Source: CAVQAH01 sp963784195 (GTDB lineage: Bacteria > Acidobacteriota > Vicinamibacteria > Vicinamibacterales > 2-12-FULL-66-21). Taken from it: a DNA stretch of 64,000 nucleotides. Made by a program: the position numbers and the translations under genes. Each line of letters begins with the position of its first letter. Position 1 is the first letter of the stretch. Positions 9,245 to 18,220 of the stretch are shown here, one piece after another. Below the pieces are notes generated by a model. That model did not search any database and was not told the DNA's origin. It saw only the letters and a list, made by a program, of their open reading frames with translations. The stretch is taken from assembly GCA_963784195.1 (NCBI GenBank), contig CAWARA010000032.1, positions 1 to 64,000 of the forward strand. Direction: 5' to 3'.

Positions 9245-12075
9245 ATGTCGAGCACGGTCGAGATGCCGTCGCTCATTCCGCGCACGTTCGCCCGAAAGCT
9301 TCAGGTGTACATTGGCGCCGTCGCCTGCGCCGTGCTCGGGGTGACCGTCTGGCTCAACTACTCCGCGAGTCGGTACTGCCCTCGAGGCCCAGACCGACGA
9401 GGAGGCCCTCAAGCAGGTGAAGAGCGCAGGCGAGCAGCTCGATGCGTTGGTCAGACGCATCGGCCAGCTCGCACGCACGATCGCGGCGCGTCAGCGTGCG
9501 ATCGGTCCCAGGCCCGATCCAGGCGTCGTGCCGTTTCTCGAACAGCTGCTACGCTCCGTTCCGACCGAGGAGGTGTACGGCGTGTACCTCGCGTTCGACG
9601 CCATGCGCTGGAACGAGCCGCTTGCAATGCCCTGGGTGGATCGCAAGAGCCTCCCGAACCTGGCGCAGATCGGGTACGACTATCACGACCAGCGATGGGA
9701 GTGGTACAACACGCCGAAAGCGACCCGGCGGTTCAACGTGACCGAACCTTACTACGATGAGGGCGGCTCCAACGTCGCGATGGTCAGCCTGAACGCGCCC
9801 ATCATCGCTGACGACGGCGCCTACGTCGGCACGTCGGGGGCTGACCTGCACCTCGAGCGGCTGATGTCGATTGTGAAAGACATCCACTTTCGCACGACGA
9901 CCGGAGAACAGGCAGCCTTTATCGACTACGCGTACATCGTCAGCCGCGCCGGCCGGATCATGGTGCACCCCAACAGAGCCCTCATGCTGAGCGGGAGCTC
10001 GCCGGGTGCGGACGTGCGTACGCTGGAGGACGGGAGGCTGGTGGCCGACCAGCCCGCCGGTACCGCGCGGTTGAGGATCAACGGCGGGGTCCGTCGCATC
10101 TACTGGGCGCAAGCGCCGCAAACTGGCTGGAAGGTGGTGCTGAACGTGCCAGAGAGCATCGTGCTCGGGCCGGTCAACCGCCTCATCGCACGATCCGTGG
10201 TGGTCGCTCTGATCGCCGTCGGCTTGATGATGTTCCTCGTGACGATCGTGGCTCGACGCATGACCGAGCCGGTGAGCGATCTCACCGCCGCGGCCGAGGC
10301 TATCGAGGCGGGCCGGTTCGACGCCGCGGCGCTCGAGCCGCTGATCGTGCGGCAGGACGAGCTCGGAGGCTTGGCGCATGCGTTCCAGACGATGGGCTTC
10401 GAGATTCAGCAACGCGAGCAGCGCCTCGCCGAGTGGAATAGAAACCTCGAGAAAACGGTTGCCGAGCGGACGTCAGCCCTTGCGTTAGCCGCCTCCGAGG
10501 CCGACCAGGCTCGCCAGGAGGCGGAGTCCGCCAATCGTACCGAAGAGCGCGTTCCTCGCGAACATGAGCCATGAGCTGCGTACGCCGATGAACGCGATTC
10601 TCGGCTACAGCGAAATGCTGATCGAAGAGGCAGAAGAGAACCATCCCGAGAACCTGGTTGCCGATCTTCGGAAAATCAACGCCGCAGGCAAACACCTGCT
10701 CGCGCTGATCAACGACGTGCTCGATCTGTCGAAGATCGAAGCCGGCAAGATGAACCTCTTCGTAGAGGCGTTCGACGTACGGACGATGCTCGACGACGTC
10801 GTCTCGACCATCGCGCCGCTCGTCGAGAAGAACGGAAACGTGCTCGAGGTGCGCTGTGCGCAGGACGCAGGGACGACGCGCGCCGATCTGACGAAAGTGC
10901 GGCAAACCCTCTTCAACCTGCTGAGTAACGCAACAAAGTTCACCAGCAACGGCCGGATTCTCGTCGAGGTCGAGCGTCAGGCATCAGCGGCGGGTGAGCT
11001 GCTGATCTTCCGCGTGACCGACACCGGTATCGGGATGACAGAGGAGCAGATGGGCCGCCTCTTCGAGGCGTTCTCGCAGGCCGACACCGCGACGACTCGC
11101 AAGTACGGCGGCACCGGGCTTGGCCTCGCCATCAGCCGGCGCTTCTGCCGGATGATGGGCGGCGACATCACCGTCGCAAGCAAGTACGGCGCTGGCACGA
11201 CATTCACGGTGACTTTGCCGTCCGTAGTGGGCACCGAGTCGCAGCCATCAGCGGCAACGCCGGTAACGGGACCGGTCGCGCCGGCGCCGTTACCTGCGCC
11301 CGCGCCACGCGGGCCCCTGGTGCTCGTCGTCGACGACGACGCGTCGGCTCGCGATCTGCTCGAGCGTCACCTGACGAAGGATGGCTACGATGTCAAGCTG
11401 GCGGCCGACGGCAACAGTGGCATGGCGCTCGCCCGCGAGCTGAAGCCCGACGTGATCGTGCTCGACGTGATGATGCCCGGAATGGATGGCTGGGCAGTGC
11501 TGACAGAGCTCAGAAACGATCCGGACCTGCATGCGATGCCCGTCATCATTGCCAGCATGCTCGACAACCGGGAAATGGGCCTGGCGCTCTGCGCCGACGA
11601 ATACCTCATCAAACCGCTCGATCGCGCCCGTCTCCAGGCCGCGCTTCAGCGCCTGTGCGGTTCCAGGCACTCGCGCACGGTCCTGGTCGTGGACGACGAT
11701 CCGGCCGCGCGCGAGATGGCGGAGCGCGCGCTGCAGCAGGACGGCTGGCAGGTCGTGACCGCCGAGAACGGACGCGTGGCGCTCGATCGTCTCGCCGAGT
11801 CGCGTCCCGCGCTGGTCCTGCTCGATCTGCTGATGCCGGAAATGGACGGCTTCGAATTCCTTCACGAGTTGCGCCGCCAGCCTGACTGGCGAGATCTCCC
11901 GGTTATCGTGCAGACCGCCAAAGATCTCGCGCCCGCCGACCTCGAGCTGCTGCAGAGAAACGTGCAGAAAGTCCTGCAGAAAGGTGCCTCCGCCAGGGAG
12001 GATCTGCTCAGCGAGGTGCGTGCTCTCGTTCGCCAGCAGGTCGAGCGATCGCCGACACCCGAGCGTGTCGCGTGA
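9245..12075 (+). CDS. Hybrid sensor histidine kinase with two receivers (two frameshifts)
   Basis: Membrane sensor kinase. In order: TM helix, a large extracellular Cache-like sensor, second TM (SVVVALIAVGLMMFLVTIVA), HAMP, coiled coil, HisKA with SHELRTPMNAIL, HATPase with LLSNATKF, DTGIGM and GTGLGLAI boxes, then two REC domains (LVVDDDASARD...DVMMPGMDG and LVVDDDPAARE...DLLMPEMDG). The frame breaks at ~9372 (before TALEAQTDEEA) and ~10541-10543, where removing one base restores TKSAFLANMSHELRTPM. Start taken as ATG 9245; in-frame 9152 and 9188 are alternatives. Convergent with the phosphatase gene 36 bp downstream, so they probably belong to one signalling circuit. Confidence 0.85.
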
Positions 12076-12111
12076 CGCGATCGACCGTGGACTGACGGGC
12101 CGTCAACCCTG

Positions 12112-13605
12112 TCAGTGAAACACGATGCGCACGATCGACAGGTCATCGTCGAAGTCCGGGCGCCCGTGGAGGTTGCGCGCGTGGTTGACCAGGCGATCGA
12201 GATCGCTCTCGCCGCCGACTGGCAGCTGCGCGACGTGCTCGACGAAGTTCTCGAAGGGCCACATCTCGCCGTCCACGCGCTGGATCTCGTAAGCGCCGTC
12301 GCTGTAGACGAACAATCGGCTGCCGGCGGGCACGTCGCAGAGGCCAGTCGTGTAGGTGGACTCGAGGAACATGCCGATGGGCACCTGAGACGCGCCGAGC
12401 GTGACTGCGGGAGGCGCGGCGGCGCCTCCCGCAGGCACAAGGACCGCCGGGGGATGTCCGCCGCTGGCATACGCAAGCCGCCTGATCGACTGCTGATAGA
12501 CACCGTACCAGATCGTGAAATACAGATTGTTCTGCTTTTCCATCTGGAAGACGCCATTCAAACCGGTCAGGACCTGGCTTGGCTGGCGAAAGTCGGTGGC
12601 CGGCAGGCTCTGCGAGCGCAGGACGTTGATCGCCGACGCCGAGAGCAGGGCCGTACCAACGCCGTGTCCGCACGTGTCGAGCAGATAGATCGCCAGGTGA
12701 TCCTCGTCCAGCCAGTGGTATCCAAACGCATCGCCGCCGAGAGACGTGGACGGGATGAACCGCCACTCGGCCGAGACGGTGCCGGTGAGCGGCGCGGGCA
12801 GCAACGATTCCACGTAGTCGGCCGCGTCAGCCAGCTCAATCGCCAGCTGCTTCTGGCTCTCGACCAGCGCCTGATGGGCCTGCCGCTCCCGATCGCGGAG
12901 CGATTTTTTCTCGAGCGAGGCGCCGACGCGCGCCCGGAGCAGCGCAGGATCGCACGGCTTGGGCAGATAGTCTTCAGCGCCCATTTCGATGCAGCGAGCC
13001 ACGCGCCCGATGTCATCGACCGCCGAAATCATGACCACCGGCAGATCGCGAGTGGCCGGATCGTCCTTGAGCCGTCGCAGAACGGCCTCGCCATCGAGCT
13101 CCGGCATCATCACGTCCAGCAGCACGAGATCGAAGTGCTGCGACTGGATCGATTCCAGCGCGCTGGCTCCGGAGTCGGCGACAGCAACCCCGCACCCGTG
13201 GCGCTCGAGCCGCTGCGCGAGCATGTCGCGGTTCACCTCGTTGTCGTCGACGACGAGCACGCGTCCGTCCAGCCGCGCGGCCGATGCCGAAATCGACGCC
13301 GGTCGCGTGACGTCTTCGGAAACGCGGCTCTGCGGACGCGCTGAAGGTCCCGGGTCAGGCAGGAGCTCCCGGTTGATCGTCGCGAGCAGATCGTGCGCCG
13401 CGCGCTGGATCTTCTGGAGGTCGGCGACGAACTGCGTCAGGCCGGCTTGCGCGGCGTCCTCCTCGAGCATCTCGCTGTAGCCGATGATCTGGTTCAGAGG
13501 TGTGCGGAGCTCGTGCCGGAGATGCGAAAGGCCGTCCCGTCCGTCTGAGGATTTGCCCAGCGCTGCCGGCGTTCCGAGATCCGAAGCCGGCCGGCGCTCG
13601 CTCAC
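12112..13605 (-). CDS. HisKA-REC-PPM (SpoIIE-type) phosphatase
   Basis: 497-residue regulator. Residues ~26-80 form a histidine-kinase dimerisation helix with phospho-acceptor motif HELRTPLNQI (His31) but no ATPase domain follows. Residues ~115-230 are a receiver (VLVVDDNEVNRDML, phospho-Asp in LLDVMMPELDG). A coiled coil leads to a PPM/SpoIIE Ser/Thr phosphatase with GGDAFGY, DTCGHGVGTALLS, YSDGAYE and DDDLSIVRI metal-site motifs. Such enzymes dephosphorylate STAS-domain antagonists; one is encoded at 16870-17214. GTG start at 13605 overlaps the upstream receiver stop by 4 bp (GTGA), implying translational coupling. Phosphorylation by the nearby hybrid kinase is plausible but inferred. Confidence 0.85.
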   Translation of the reverse strand: MSERRPASDLGTPAALGKSSDGRDGLSHLRHELRTPLNQIIGYSEMLEEDAAQAGLTQFVADLQKIQRAAHDLLATINRELLPDPGPSARPQSRVSEDVTRPASISASAARLDGRVLVVDDNEVNRDMLAQRLERHGCGVAVADSGASALESIQSQHFDLVLLDVMMPELDGEAVLRRLKDDPATRDLPVVMISAVDDIGRVARCIEMGAEDYLPKPCDPALLRARVGASLEKKSLRDRERQAHQALVESQKQLAIELADAADYVESLLPAPLTGTVSAEWRFIPSTSLGGDAFGYHWLDEDHLAIYLLDTCGHGVGTALLSASAINVLRSQSLPATDFRQPSQVLTGLNGVFQMEKQNNLYFTIWYGVYQQSIRRLAYASGGHPPAVLVPAGGAAAPPAVTLGASQVPIGMFLESTYTTGLCDVPAGSRLFVYSDGAYEIQRVDGEMWPFENFVEHVAQLPVGGESDLDRLVNHARNLHGRPDFDDDLSIVRIVFH

Positions 13606-13979
13606 GGCATTTTCCGAGTGCTGAAATGTTTGTCGATCTTTTCGAGCAGGCGTGTCAGTTCGACCGGCTTCGTGTCGTAGCCATCGCAGCCAGCCTCGAA
13701 GCATTTTTCGGCGTCACCGGCCATCGCATGCGCCGTCAGACCGATGATGGGGATCGATTTGGTGGCCGTGTCGGCCTTCAAGCGACGAGTGGCCTCCCAG
13801 CCGTCGACGACCGGCAGGCTCATATCCATGAAGATGAGGTCGGGCAGCTCCCTCTGAGCCATGCCGATGCCCTGCTCCCCGTCAAGCGCGATCAGGACGT
13901 CGTGTCCGCGCCGCTGGAGCCGTCGCGCCAGCATGTCGCGGTTCATTTCGTTCTCCTCGACCAGCAGGATCCTGGCCAT
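13602..13979 (-). CDS. Single-domain response regulator (DivK-like), copy A
   Basis: Stand-alone receiver of ~125 residues with no output domain. MARILLVEENEMNRDML gives the acidic pocket, FMDMSLPVVDG the phospho-Asp, GLTAHAM the switch Thr/Ala and TKPVEL the Lys. Start chosen at MARILL; the longer reading from 13997 adds a poor MLGSPP lead. It overlaps the phosphatase start by 4 bp. Nearly identical to the receiver at 17366-17743, including the overlap with a following GTG, so the two are recent duplicates. Likely a phospho-shuttle between histidine kinase and phosphatase. Confidence 0.87.
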   Translation of the reverse strand: MARILLVEENEMNRDMLARRLQRRGHDVLIALDGEQGIGMAQRELPDLIFMDMSLPVVDGWEATRRLKADTATKSIPIIGLTAHAMAGDAEKCFEAGCDGYDTKPVELTRLLEKIDKHFSTRKMP

Positions 13980-14297
13980 TGGCGGCGATCCTAGCACGCC
14001 GTTGAGGGATGGCCGGCTATATCACGTAGACGTCCGCGAAACACAGCACAGGAACCACACGCCGGGTCGACTGGAACAACCTCAAGCTTTCGTCGCAGCC
14101 TTCGCACAGGATCAATATCAATGGTGTCTGTCGGAGACCCTGTCCGTCTCACTCGCGGGAAAGAAGTCCAGCCGTCCATCCTTGTCCACAGCCGGACGCC
14201 GTGCGCGCTGGCCTTTAAAAACTGTATTTGTTTCCAGCGGGTCCGTGCCCCTTCGAGTGCTGTTGTCGTCGCGAGCGCCGTTGCGCCGCTGGTTTCG
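13980..14297. other. Intergenic region, no gene seen
   Basis: About 320 bp between the receiver and the secreted HEIGH protein, both on the minus strand. No ORF with plausible composition and no clear hairpin was found. The first ~20 bp keep ATCCTAGCACGC, also found just upstream of the duplicate receiver at 17753, so the duplication includes a little 5' flank. Confidence 0.4.
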
Positions 14298-16100
14298 TCA
14301 GTGTGGATCGACCGTCATCGACGCACGACGTCCTGTCGTGATGGCCCAGTAATCGATCCACTGCCGTCGGATGCCGTTGGCTCGGTTGATGAGTTCAGCA
14401 CTTGGCGTTCGCCCGTGCTCCACGATCACCACGATCCCGGTGTTGAAATGTCGCTGGGAATGATTGACGTCGGGTAAGCGCGGACCCTCCGCGGCGATGA
14501 CGTCTTGAATCGTAATCCTCATTCGTTGGCCCTTGAAGATCGGGCGTCCGTTTGCGTCCGTGCCGATCCTCACAAGCGGCCTCACGATGAAGAAGTCGGG
14601 CACCTCAGCGGCGGCGATCAATCCCATCAAGTAGAGATCGAGATAGGAGTAACCCGAGGCGGGTACGAAGTAGCCATCGCGCAATTGGGTGAATGTGCCG
14701 TCGAGATTGTCTTGCCACACGCCTCCACCTTCAGTGGAAGCCTCGAGAGGCAGCGAGTATGGATACGCCACGCGCGCCTGCAACCCGGGATCCCAATGGG
14801 GCCAGGCGCCGAGCGAGATCATCTGGCCATTCACGCGGGCGGCAGCATACGCCGACCAGCGGTGTCCGATCTCGTGACCGAGATGCCCGACGGCGTAATT
14901 GTACGGACGGGGCTTCCCGTCGGGTGTCGCCTGCGCGAGCGGGCGTGTATAGAACGCGATATTTTTCGGGTTTTCGACTGGCGCATTGTCGGGCGGGCTC
15001 TCTTGCATTTCGTTCGCACCGACAAAGATCGGCTGCGCCAGGCCGAGCTGAAATCGCCCGCCCGTGCAGCGGCTCTCGAGGATCGGTTTCGTTTGAGCGT
15101 GCCTAGTATCCCCGATCCCGGTGACGTTGCCTCCGATCGGCCCATCGCTCGGGCTGCTGGCCTCCTGGCTGTCGACGCGGAAATCCGAATAGTAGGCGAG
15201 AAAATCGAACTTGTCGCCCAGCGCTTGAATGACGGTGCAGGAAAGGTCCTGCGGTCGCGGCGGCTCCAGGTAATGAAACGACTCATACACAGCGGCGAAC
15301 GGACCGCTGTTCGGGGTCAGACGGGACAGGTGTACGGATTGAACGCTCTCACCCGTCGATAAGATTGGATAAATCCCGACGATGCCGTCCTTCGCCGCCA
15401 TGGTCTTGTACGACATCTCGATTGAGCCATCGCGATGCAGGACCGCCTGAAACAGATTGGTCGTGGGAAACCAGGAGAAATCCAACAGGCTTCCGAATGG
15501 CTCGGTGAGCTTCCACGTAATGACGACGCGATCGGCTAACTCCCGCACGTAGTGCGGGCCGGCCATCCTGGGCTTTAGAAACACGCAGATGGCTGGCGCA
15601 CGCGCACCCAGCCTGCCGCCCACGTCAGCGAGACGGTCAAATCGTCCAATGCCGGAAGCGATTCCGCCGTCAAGGCGACCGTACGCATCGACATCACCCA
15701 CGCTCGGTGGCGGACCGAATCGAATGGATCCCGTCGTCCCCACGGAAAACGAACTCCACCGTTGCCCTGAGAACGGAAACGTGAACCGCTGAAGGCTGAC
15801 GTCAGAACCGGTGAGTTCAACACCGTAGTCAGCCTCCCACTGTAACGTCTGATTCGTCACACGGTAGCGGGAACCGGCTGGACTGAATCGCAGCGTGCGG
15901 CCGATGAGATCAAACAGGTTCGGTTGCCCGAGTGCTGCGCGGTCCAATTCGATCACGATCAAATCGCCGTTTGTCGATACCTGACCGATGGAATGTCCCG
16001 GTGTCTTCTGCTGCCCGGCGTATGAGGGCCCGGGATTCAACACCAATCCACACAACAGGACAATTCCACGCCACGAGACACGGTGCACGCTGTGCGTCAC
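14298..16100 (-). CDS. Secreted putative zinc metalloprotease (HEIGH motif)
   Basis: 600-residue exported protein: signal peptide (residues ~10-29, ending SYAG), a beta-rich N-terminal half, then a zinc-type HEIGH motif in AVGHLGHEIGHRWSAY near residue 415, followed by Trp-rich segments and SYLDLYLMGLI. HExxH plus downstream acidic residues suggests a metallopeptidase, but the third zinc ligand is not obvious and the family is not recognised. It could be an inactive relative. It follows the LOG gene (154-bp gap) on the minus strand and lies between the duplicated receivers. Confidence 0.65.
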   Translation of the reverse strand: MTHSVHRVSWRGIVLLCGLVLNPGPSYAGQQKTPGHSIGQVSTNGDLIVIELDRAALGQPNLFDLIGRTLRFSPAGSRYRVTNQTLQWEADYGVELTGSDVSLQRFTFPFSGQRWSSFSVGTTGSIRFGPPPSVGDVDAYGRLDGGIASGIGRFDRLADVGGRLGARAPAICVFLKPRMAGPHYVRELADRVVITWKLTEPFGSLLDFSWFPTTNLFQAVLHRDGSIEMSYKTMAAKDGIVGIYPILSTGESVQSVHLSRLTPNSGPFAAVYESFHYLEPPRPQDLSCTVIQALGDKFDFLAYYSDFRVDSQEASSPSDGPIGGNVTGIGDTRHAQTKPILESRCTGGRFQLGLAQPIFVGANEMQESPPDNAPVENPKNIAFYTRPLAQATPDGKPRPYNYAVGHLGHEIGHRWSAYAAARVNGQMISLGAWPHWDPGLQARVAYPYSLPLEASTEGGGVWQDNLDGTFTQLRDGYFVPASGYSYLDLYLMGLIAAAEVPDFFIVRPLVRIGTDANGRPIFKGQRMRITIQDVIAAEGPRLPDVNHSQRHFNTGIVVIVEHGRTPSAELINRANGIRRQWIDYWAITTGRRASMTVDPH

Positions 16101-16253
16101 TTAGCTCCGCTCCTTAGAGACAGAAGTCCGCATCGCAGGAAATTGTAGCGTCGTTGTTTAGCGGGTGATTCTACTGGACAGCCGGCGGCGGCGCGAGGGC
16201 GATCGTCGGCTGCCGGCTGCGCAGCAACTGCGACAGGATGACGTCAGGTTTTC

Positions 16254-16853
16254 TTATTCTCCATGAGAGGAGCGAAAGACGCGCTGATCCTTGGTCACGG
16301 AGCTGCCGACGGTTTTGAGCCGCTCCACCACTTTTTGGACCAAGGCTTTGGGATCCGAATCGAAAAGGACAAAATCAAAATCCTCCACTTTGCGGCCGCA
16401 CATGCTCAAGATTTCTGGAATATGGTCGGAAACGCCGCCGGTGCCCGTGAGCACGCCTACCACCTTTTCCTCATCGAAGGCCACGGTAAACTCGTTCAAA
16501 GTCCCCACGCCTCCGCCTAAAAGGATGATGGCATCGGAGCTGCGGATATTGATCAGGTCCCTTTCCATCAATCCCAGCCCTGTGAAAACGATGATGTCGA
16601 GGTTGTCCTCGGGCGATTTGTATTTTTCGGTGTGCTCCTTAAGGCTGAAGGCGGGGGAGATGCCCATGGTCATACCGCCTGCGTTTTTGGCTCCAAAAGC
16701 AGCTTCGTCGGGCAATCCCCGGCAAGCTCCATTCACCAAAATGCAATCAGCCCGGGCGATCTCTTGCCCCACCATGACCGATTTGGTGATCGTTTCCTGG
16801 ACTCTGATCGGGGGGCCGGTAGCCGAACCCATCACTCCAATGCGGTATTTCAT
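16254..16853 (-). CDS. LOG-family Rossmann nucleotide-binding protein
   Basis: 199-residue single-domain protein of the LOG/TIGR00725-like group. IGVMGSATG opens a Rossmann fold, NGACRGLPDEAA and LLGGGVGTLNEF give the GGGxGTxxE nucleotide/phosphate loop. Members include cytokinin-type phosphoribohydrolases and molybdopterin-carrier-like proteins; activity here is unknown. DNA is visibly more AT-rich and its codons use more A/T endings than its neighbours, suggesting transfer. It starts 16 bp after the STAS gene stop, so it is probably co-transcribed. Confidence 0.75.
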   Translation of the reverse strand: MKYRIGVMGSATGPPIRVQETITKSVMVGQEIARADCILVNGACRGLPDEAAFGAKNAGGMTMGISPAFSLKEHTEKYKSPEDNLDIIVFTGLGLMERDLINIRSSDAIILLGGGVGTLNEFTVAFDEEKVVGVLTGTGGVSDHIPEILSMCGRKVEDFDFVLFDSDPKALVQKVVERLKTVGSSVTKDQRVFRSSHGE

Positions 16854-16869
16854 GCTTTCAATCTCATAA

Positions 16870-17214
16870 TCACTGTGGCGATTGAATCAACGTCTCGACC
16901 GCTTCCGTCGCGGTGTCGCAGATCGTTGCGAAAGTGGCTGCACCGGTGAGGTCGAGGAACTGCTTCACATTTGGCACCGGGGCGCTCAGGGCGATCGATC
17001 CTTTGCCCCGGATCTCGCGGGCAGCCATCATGAAGACTCGCAGCCCGGCGCTGCTGATGAACTCGAGGGCGGAGAGATCGAACACGATGCGCGCGCAACC
17101 TGCGTGGAGCTGACGCCGCACCTCTTTCTCCAGCGCACCGGACGTCGTCGAGTCCAGGCGCCCGCTCACACCAATGACCAGGACGCCCCTGTCATCCGCG
17201 CTCTGAAACTCCAC
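16870..17214 (-). CDS. STAS-domain anti-sigma factor antagonist
   Basis: SpoIIAA/RsbV-like protein of ~114 residues. SGRLDSTTSGALEKEV and FDLSALEFISSAGLRVFMMA cover the fold and the phosphorylatable Ser in the SSAG motif. In partner switching the unphosphorylated form sequesters an anti-sigma kinase; the phosphatase that resets it is plausibly the PPM protein at 12112-13605. Start taken as GTG 17214, seven bases after AGGAAGGAG; a longer in-frame ATG at 17250 reads through duplicated sequence and is less likely. No RsbW-type kinase is visible in the window. Confidence 0.8.
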   Translation of the reverse strand: MEFQSADDRGVLVIGVSGRLDSTTSGALEKEVRRQLHAGCARIVFDLSALEFISSAGLRVFMMAAREIRGKGSIALSAPVPNVKQFLDLTGAATFATICDTATEAVETLIQSPQ

Positions 17215-17311
17215 ATCAAGCTCCTTCCTCCGCAGACCGGGTTCATACAACCCGACCTCGACTCTTCCGGCTGCGCTCCCCTGTGCATGCCCCTTGACGC
17301 CGTGCTCCGCG

Positions 17312-17369
17312 AGCCAGCGCCCAGTGCTGCCGGCGTCCCTTGATCCGAATCGGGCCGGCTCTCGCTCAC
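17312..17369 (-). pseudogene. Remnant of duplicated phosphatase 5' end
   Basis: Directly after the copy-B receiver, a GTG overlaps its stop as GTGA and opens VSESRPDSDQGTPAALG, which matches VSERRPASDLGTPAALG at the start of the PPM phosphatase (13605 downward). Similarity ends near 17312, and the reading then runs into unrelated sequence before the STAS gene. Only the first ~19 codons were duplicated with the receiver, so this is a vestige, not a gene. Confidence 0.7.
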
Positions 17370-17743
17370 GGCGTCTTCCGAGCGCCGAGATGCTTGTCGA
17401 TCTTTTCGAGCAGACGTGTCAACTCGACCGGCTTGGTGTCGTACCCATCGCAGCCAGCCTCGAAGCACTTTTCGGCATCACCGGCCATCGCATGGGCCGT
17501 CAGGCCGATGATCGGGATTGATCTGGTGGCCGTGTCGGCCTTCAAACGGCGAGTAGCCTCCCAGCCGTCGACGACCGGCAGGCTCATGTCCATCAGGATG
17601 AGATCGGGGTGCTCGCTCCGGGCCATGCCGATCCCTTCGTTCCCGTCGAGCGCGATCAGGACGTCGTGTCCGCGCTTCTCGAGCCGTCGCGCCAGCATGT
17701 CGCGGTTCAATTCGTTGTCCTCGACCAGCAGGATCCTGGCCAT
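17366..17743 (-). CDS. Single-domain response regulator (DivK-like), copy B
   Basis: Stand-alone receiver of 125 residues, differing from the copy at 13602-13979 at only a few positions: LVEDNELNRDML for LVEENEMNRDML, and LGARKTP for FSTRKMP at the end. All receiver residues are kept (acidic pair, Asp in LMDMSLPVVDG, TAHAM, TKPVEL). Start at MARILL, as in copy A. It lies upstream of the STAS gene on the same strand. Which kinase serves it is not shown. Confidence 0.87.
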   Translation of the reverse strand: MARILLVEDNELNRDMLARRLEKRGHDVLIALDGNEGIGMARSEHPDLILMDMSLPVVDGWEATRRLKADTATRSIPIIGLTAHAMAGDAEKCFEAGCDGYDTKPVELTRLLEKIDKHLGARKTP

Positions 17744-18057
17744 GCCCCCCAATCCTAGCACGCGTTTTGGTGATGGCCTGCGGCGATGACGTCGGAACCG
17801 CACCGCTCATCGGACTGCTACCTGCAGCCGCCGAAGACTCGTGTCAATTCGTCAGCCGCGAGTCCAGATTCCTCCGTCTAGATGTCGGCCGACGAAGCGC
17901 GGCGTGGCCAGCCGGACCTCTGCGCACTCGGCAATGTCGGCACCTCTGCGTTTTCGTGGTTTTCCTCACACTAACGCACCACGTAAACAAAAGGTCGAAG
18001 CGTGCCAAATCCGCGCACGCCGCGCACAGTCATGCGGCGCCGTCAACAAGAATTTGT
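17744..18057. other. Intergenic region between receiver and peptide island
   Basis: Divergent upstream region of the minus-strand receiver and the plus-strand peptide genes. A long plus-strand ORF crosses it (17767-18441) but has shadow-like composition, and only its last ~22 codons look real (see the entry at 18221). From about 18040 base composition shifts toward A/T, where the promoter candidate begins. Confidence 0.4.
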
Positions 18058-18086
18058 TTGACACCTCTTACCATCATCCATAAGAC
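18058..18086 (+). promoter_or_regulatory. Candidate sigma-70-like promoter of the peptide island
   Basis: A perfect TTGACA (18058-18063) is followed after 17 bp by TAAGAC (18081-18086), a partial -10. The surrounding sequence is unusually AT-rich for this window and lies ~135 bp upstream of the first well-initiated small ORF at 18221. The -35 is strong and the -10 weak. Confidence 0.45.
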
Positions 18087-18140
18087 TTTGCCTTGCCTTA
18101 ACGCCAACCACGGGATCGGGTCGCCCTCCAGGCATGGAAC

Positions 18141-18160
18141 GGCGGTTCGCCTGAACCGCC
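18141..18160 (+). other. Perfect hairpin in leader of the peptide island
   Basis: GGCGGTTC and GAACCGCC pair perfectly over 8 bp around a GCCT tetraloop. It lies between the candidate promoter and the ORF at 18221, with no following T tract. Could be an mRNA-stabilising or attenuating leader stem; unproven. Confidence 0.5.
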
Positions 18161-18220
18161 CAGCGTTAATGCACTCCTCGGCTGCCCCGGTTCTTGGTTC
18201 CTCGGAACGAGGAGGACCAA

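Noticed and set aside
1402..10543. Programmed +1 ribosomal frameshifting
   Set aside because: Break sites share no common slippery codon or downstream structure; one-base sequencing insertions explain them more simply.
14505..15362. 285-codon plus-strand ORF opposite the HEIGH protein
   Set aside because: No family motif and composition mirrors the real gene on the minus strand.
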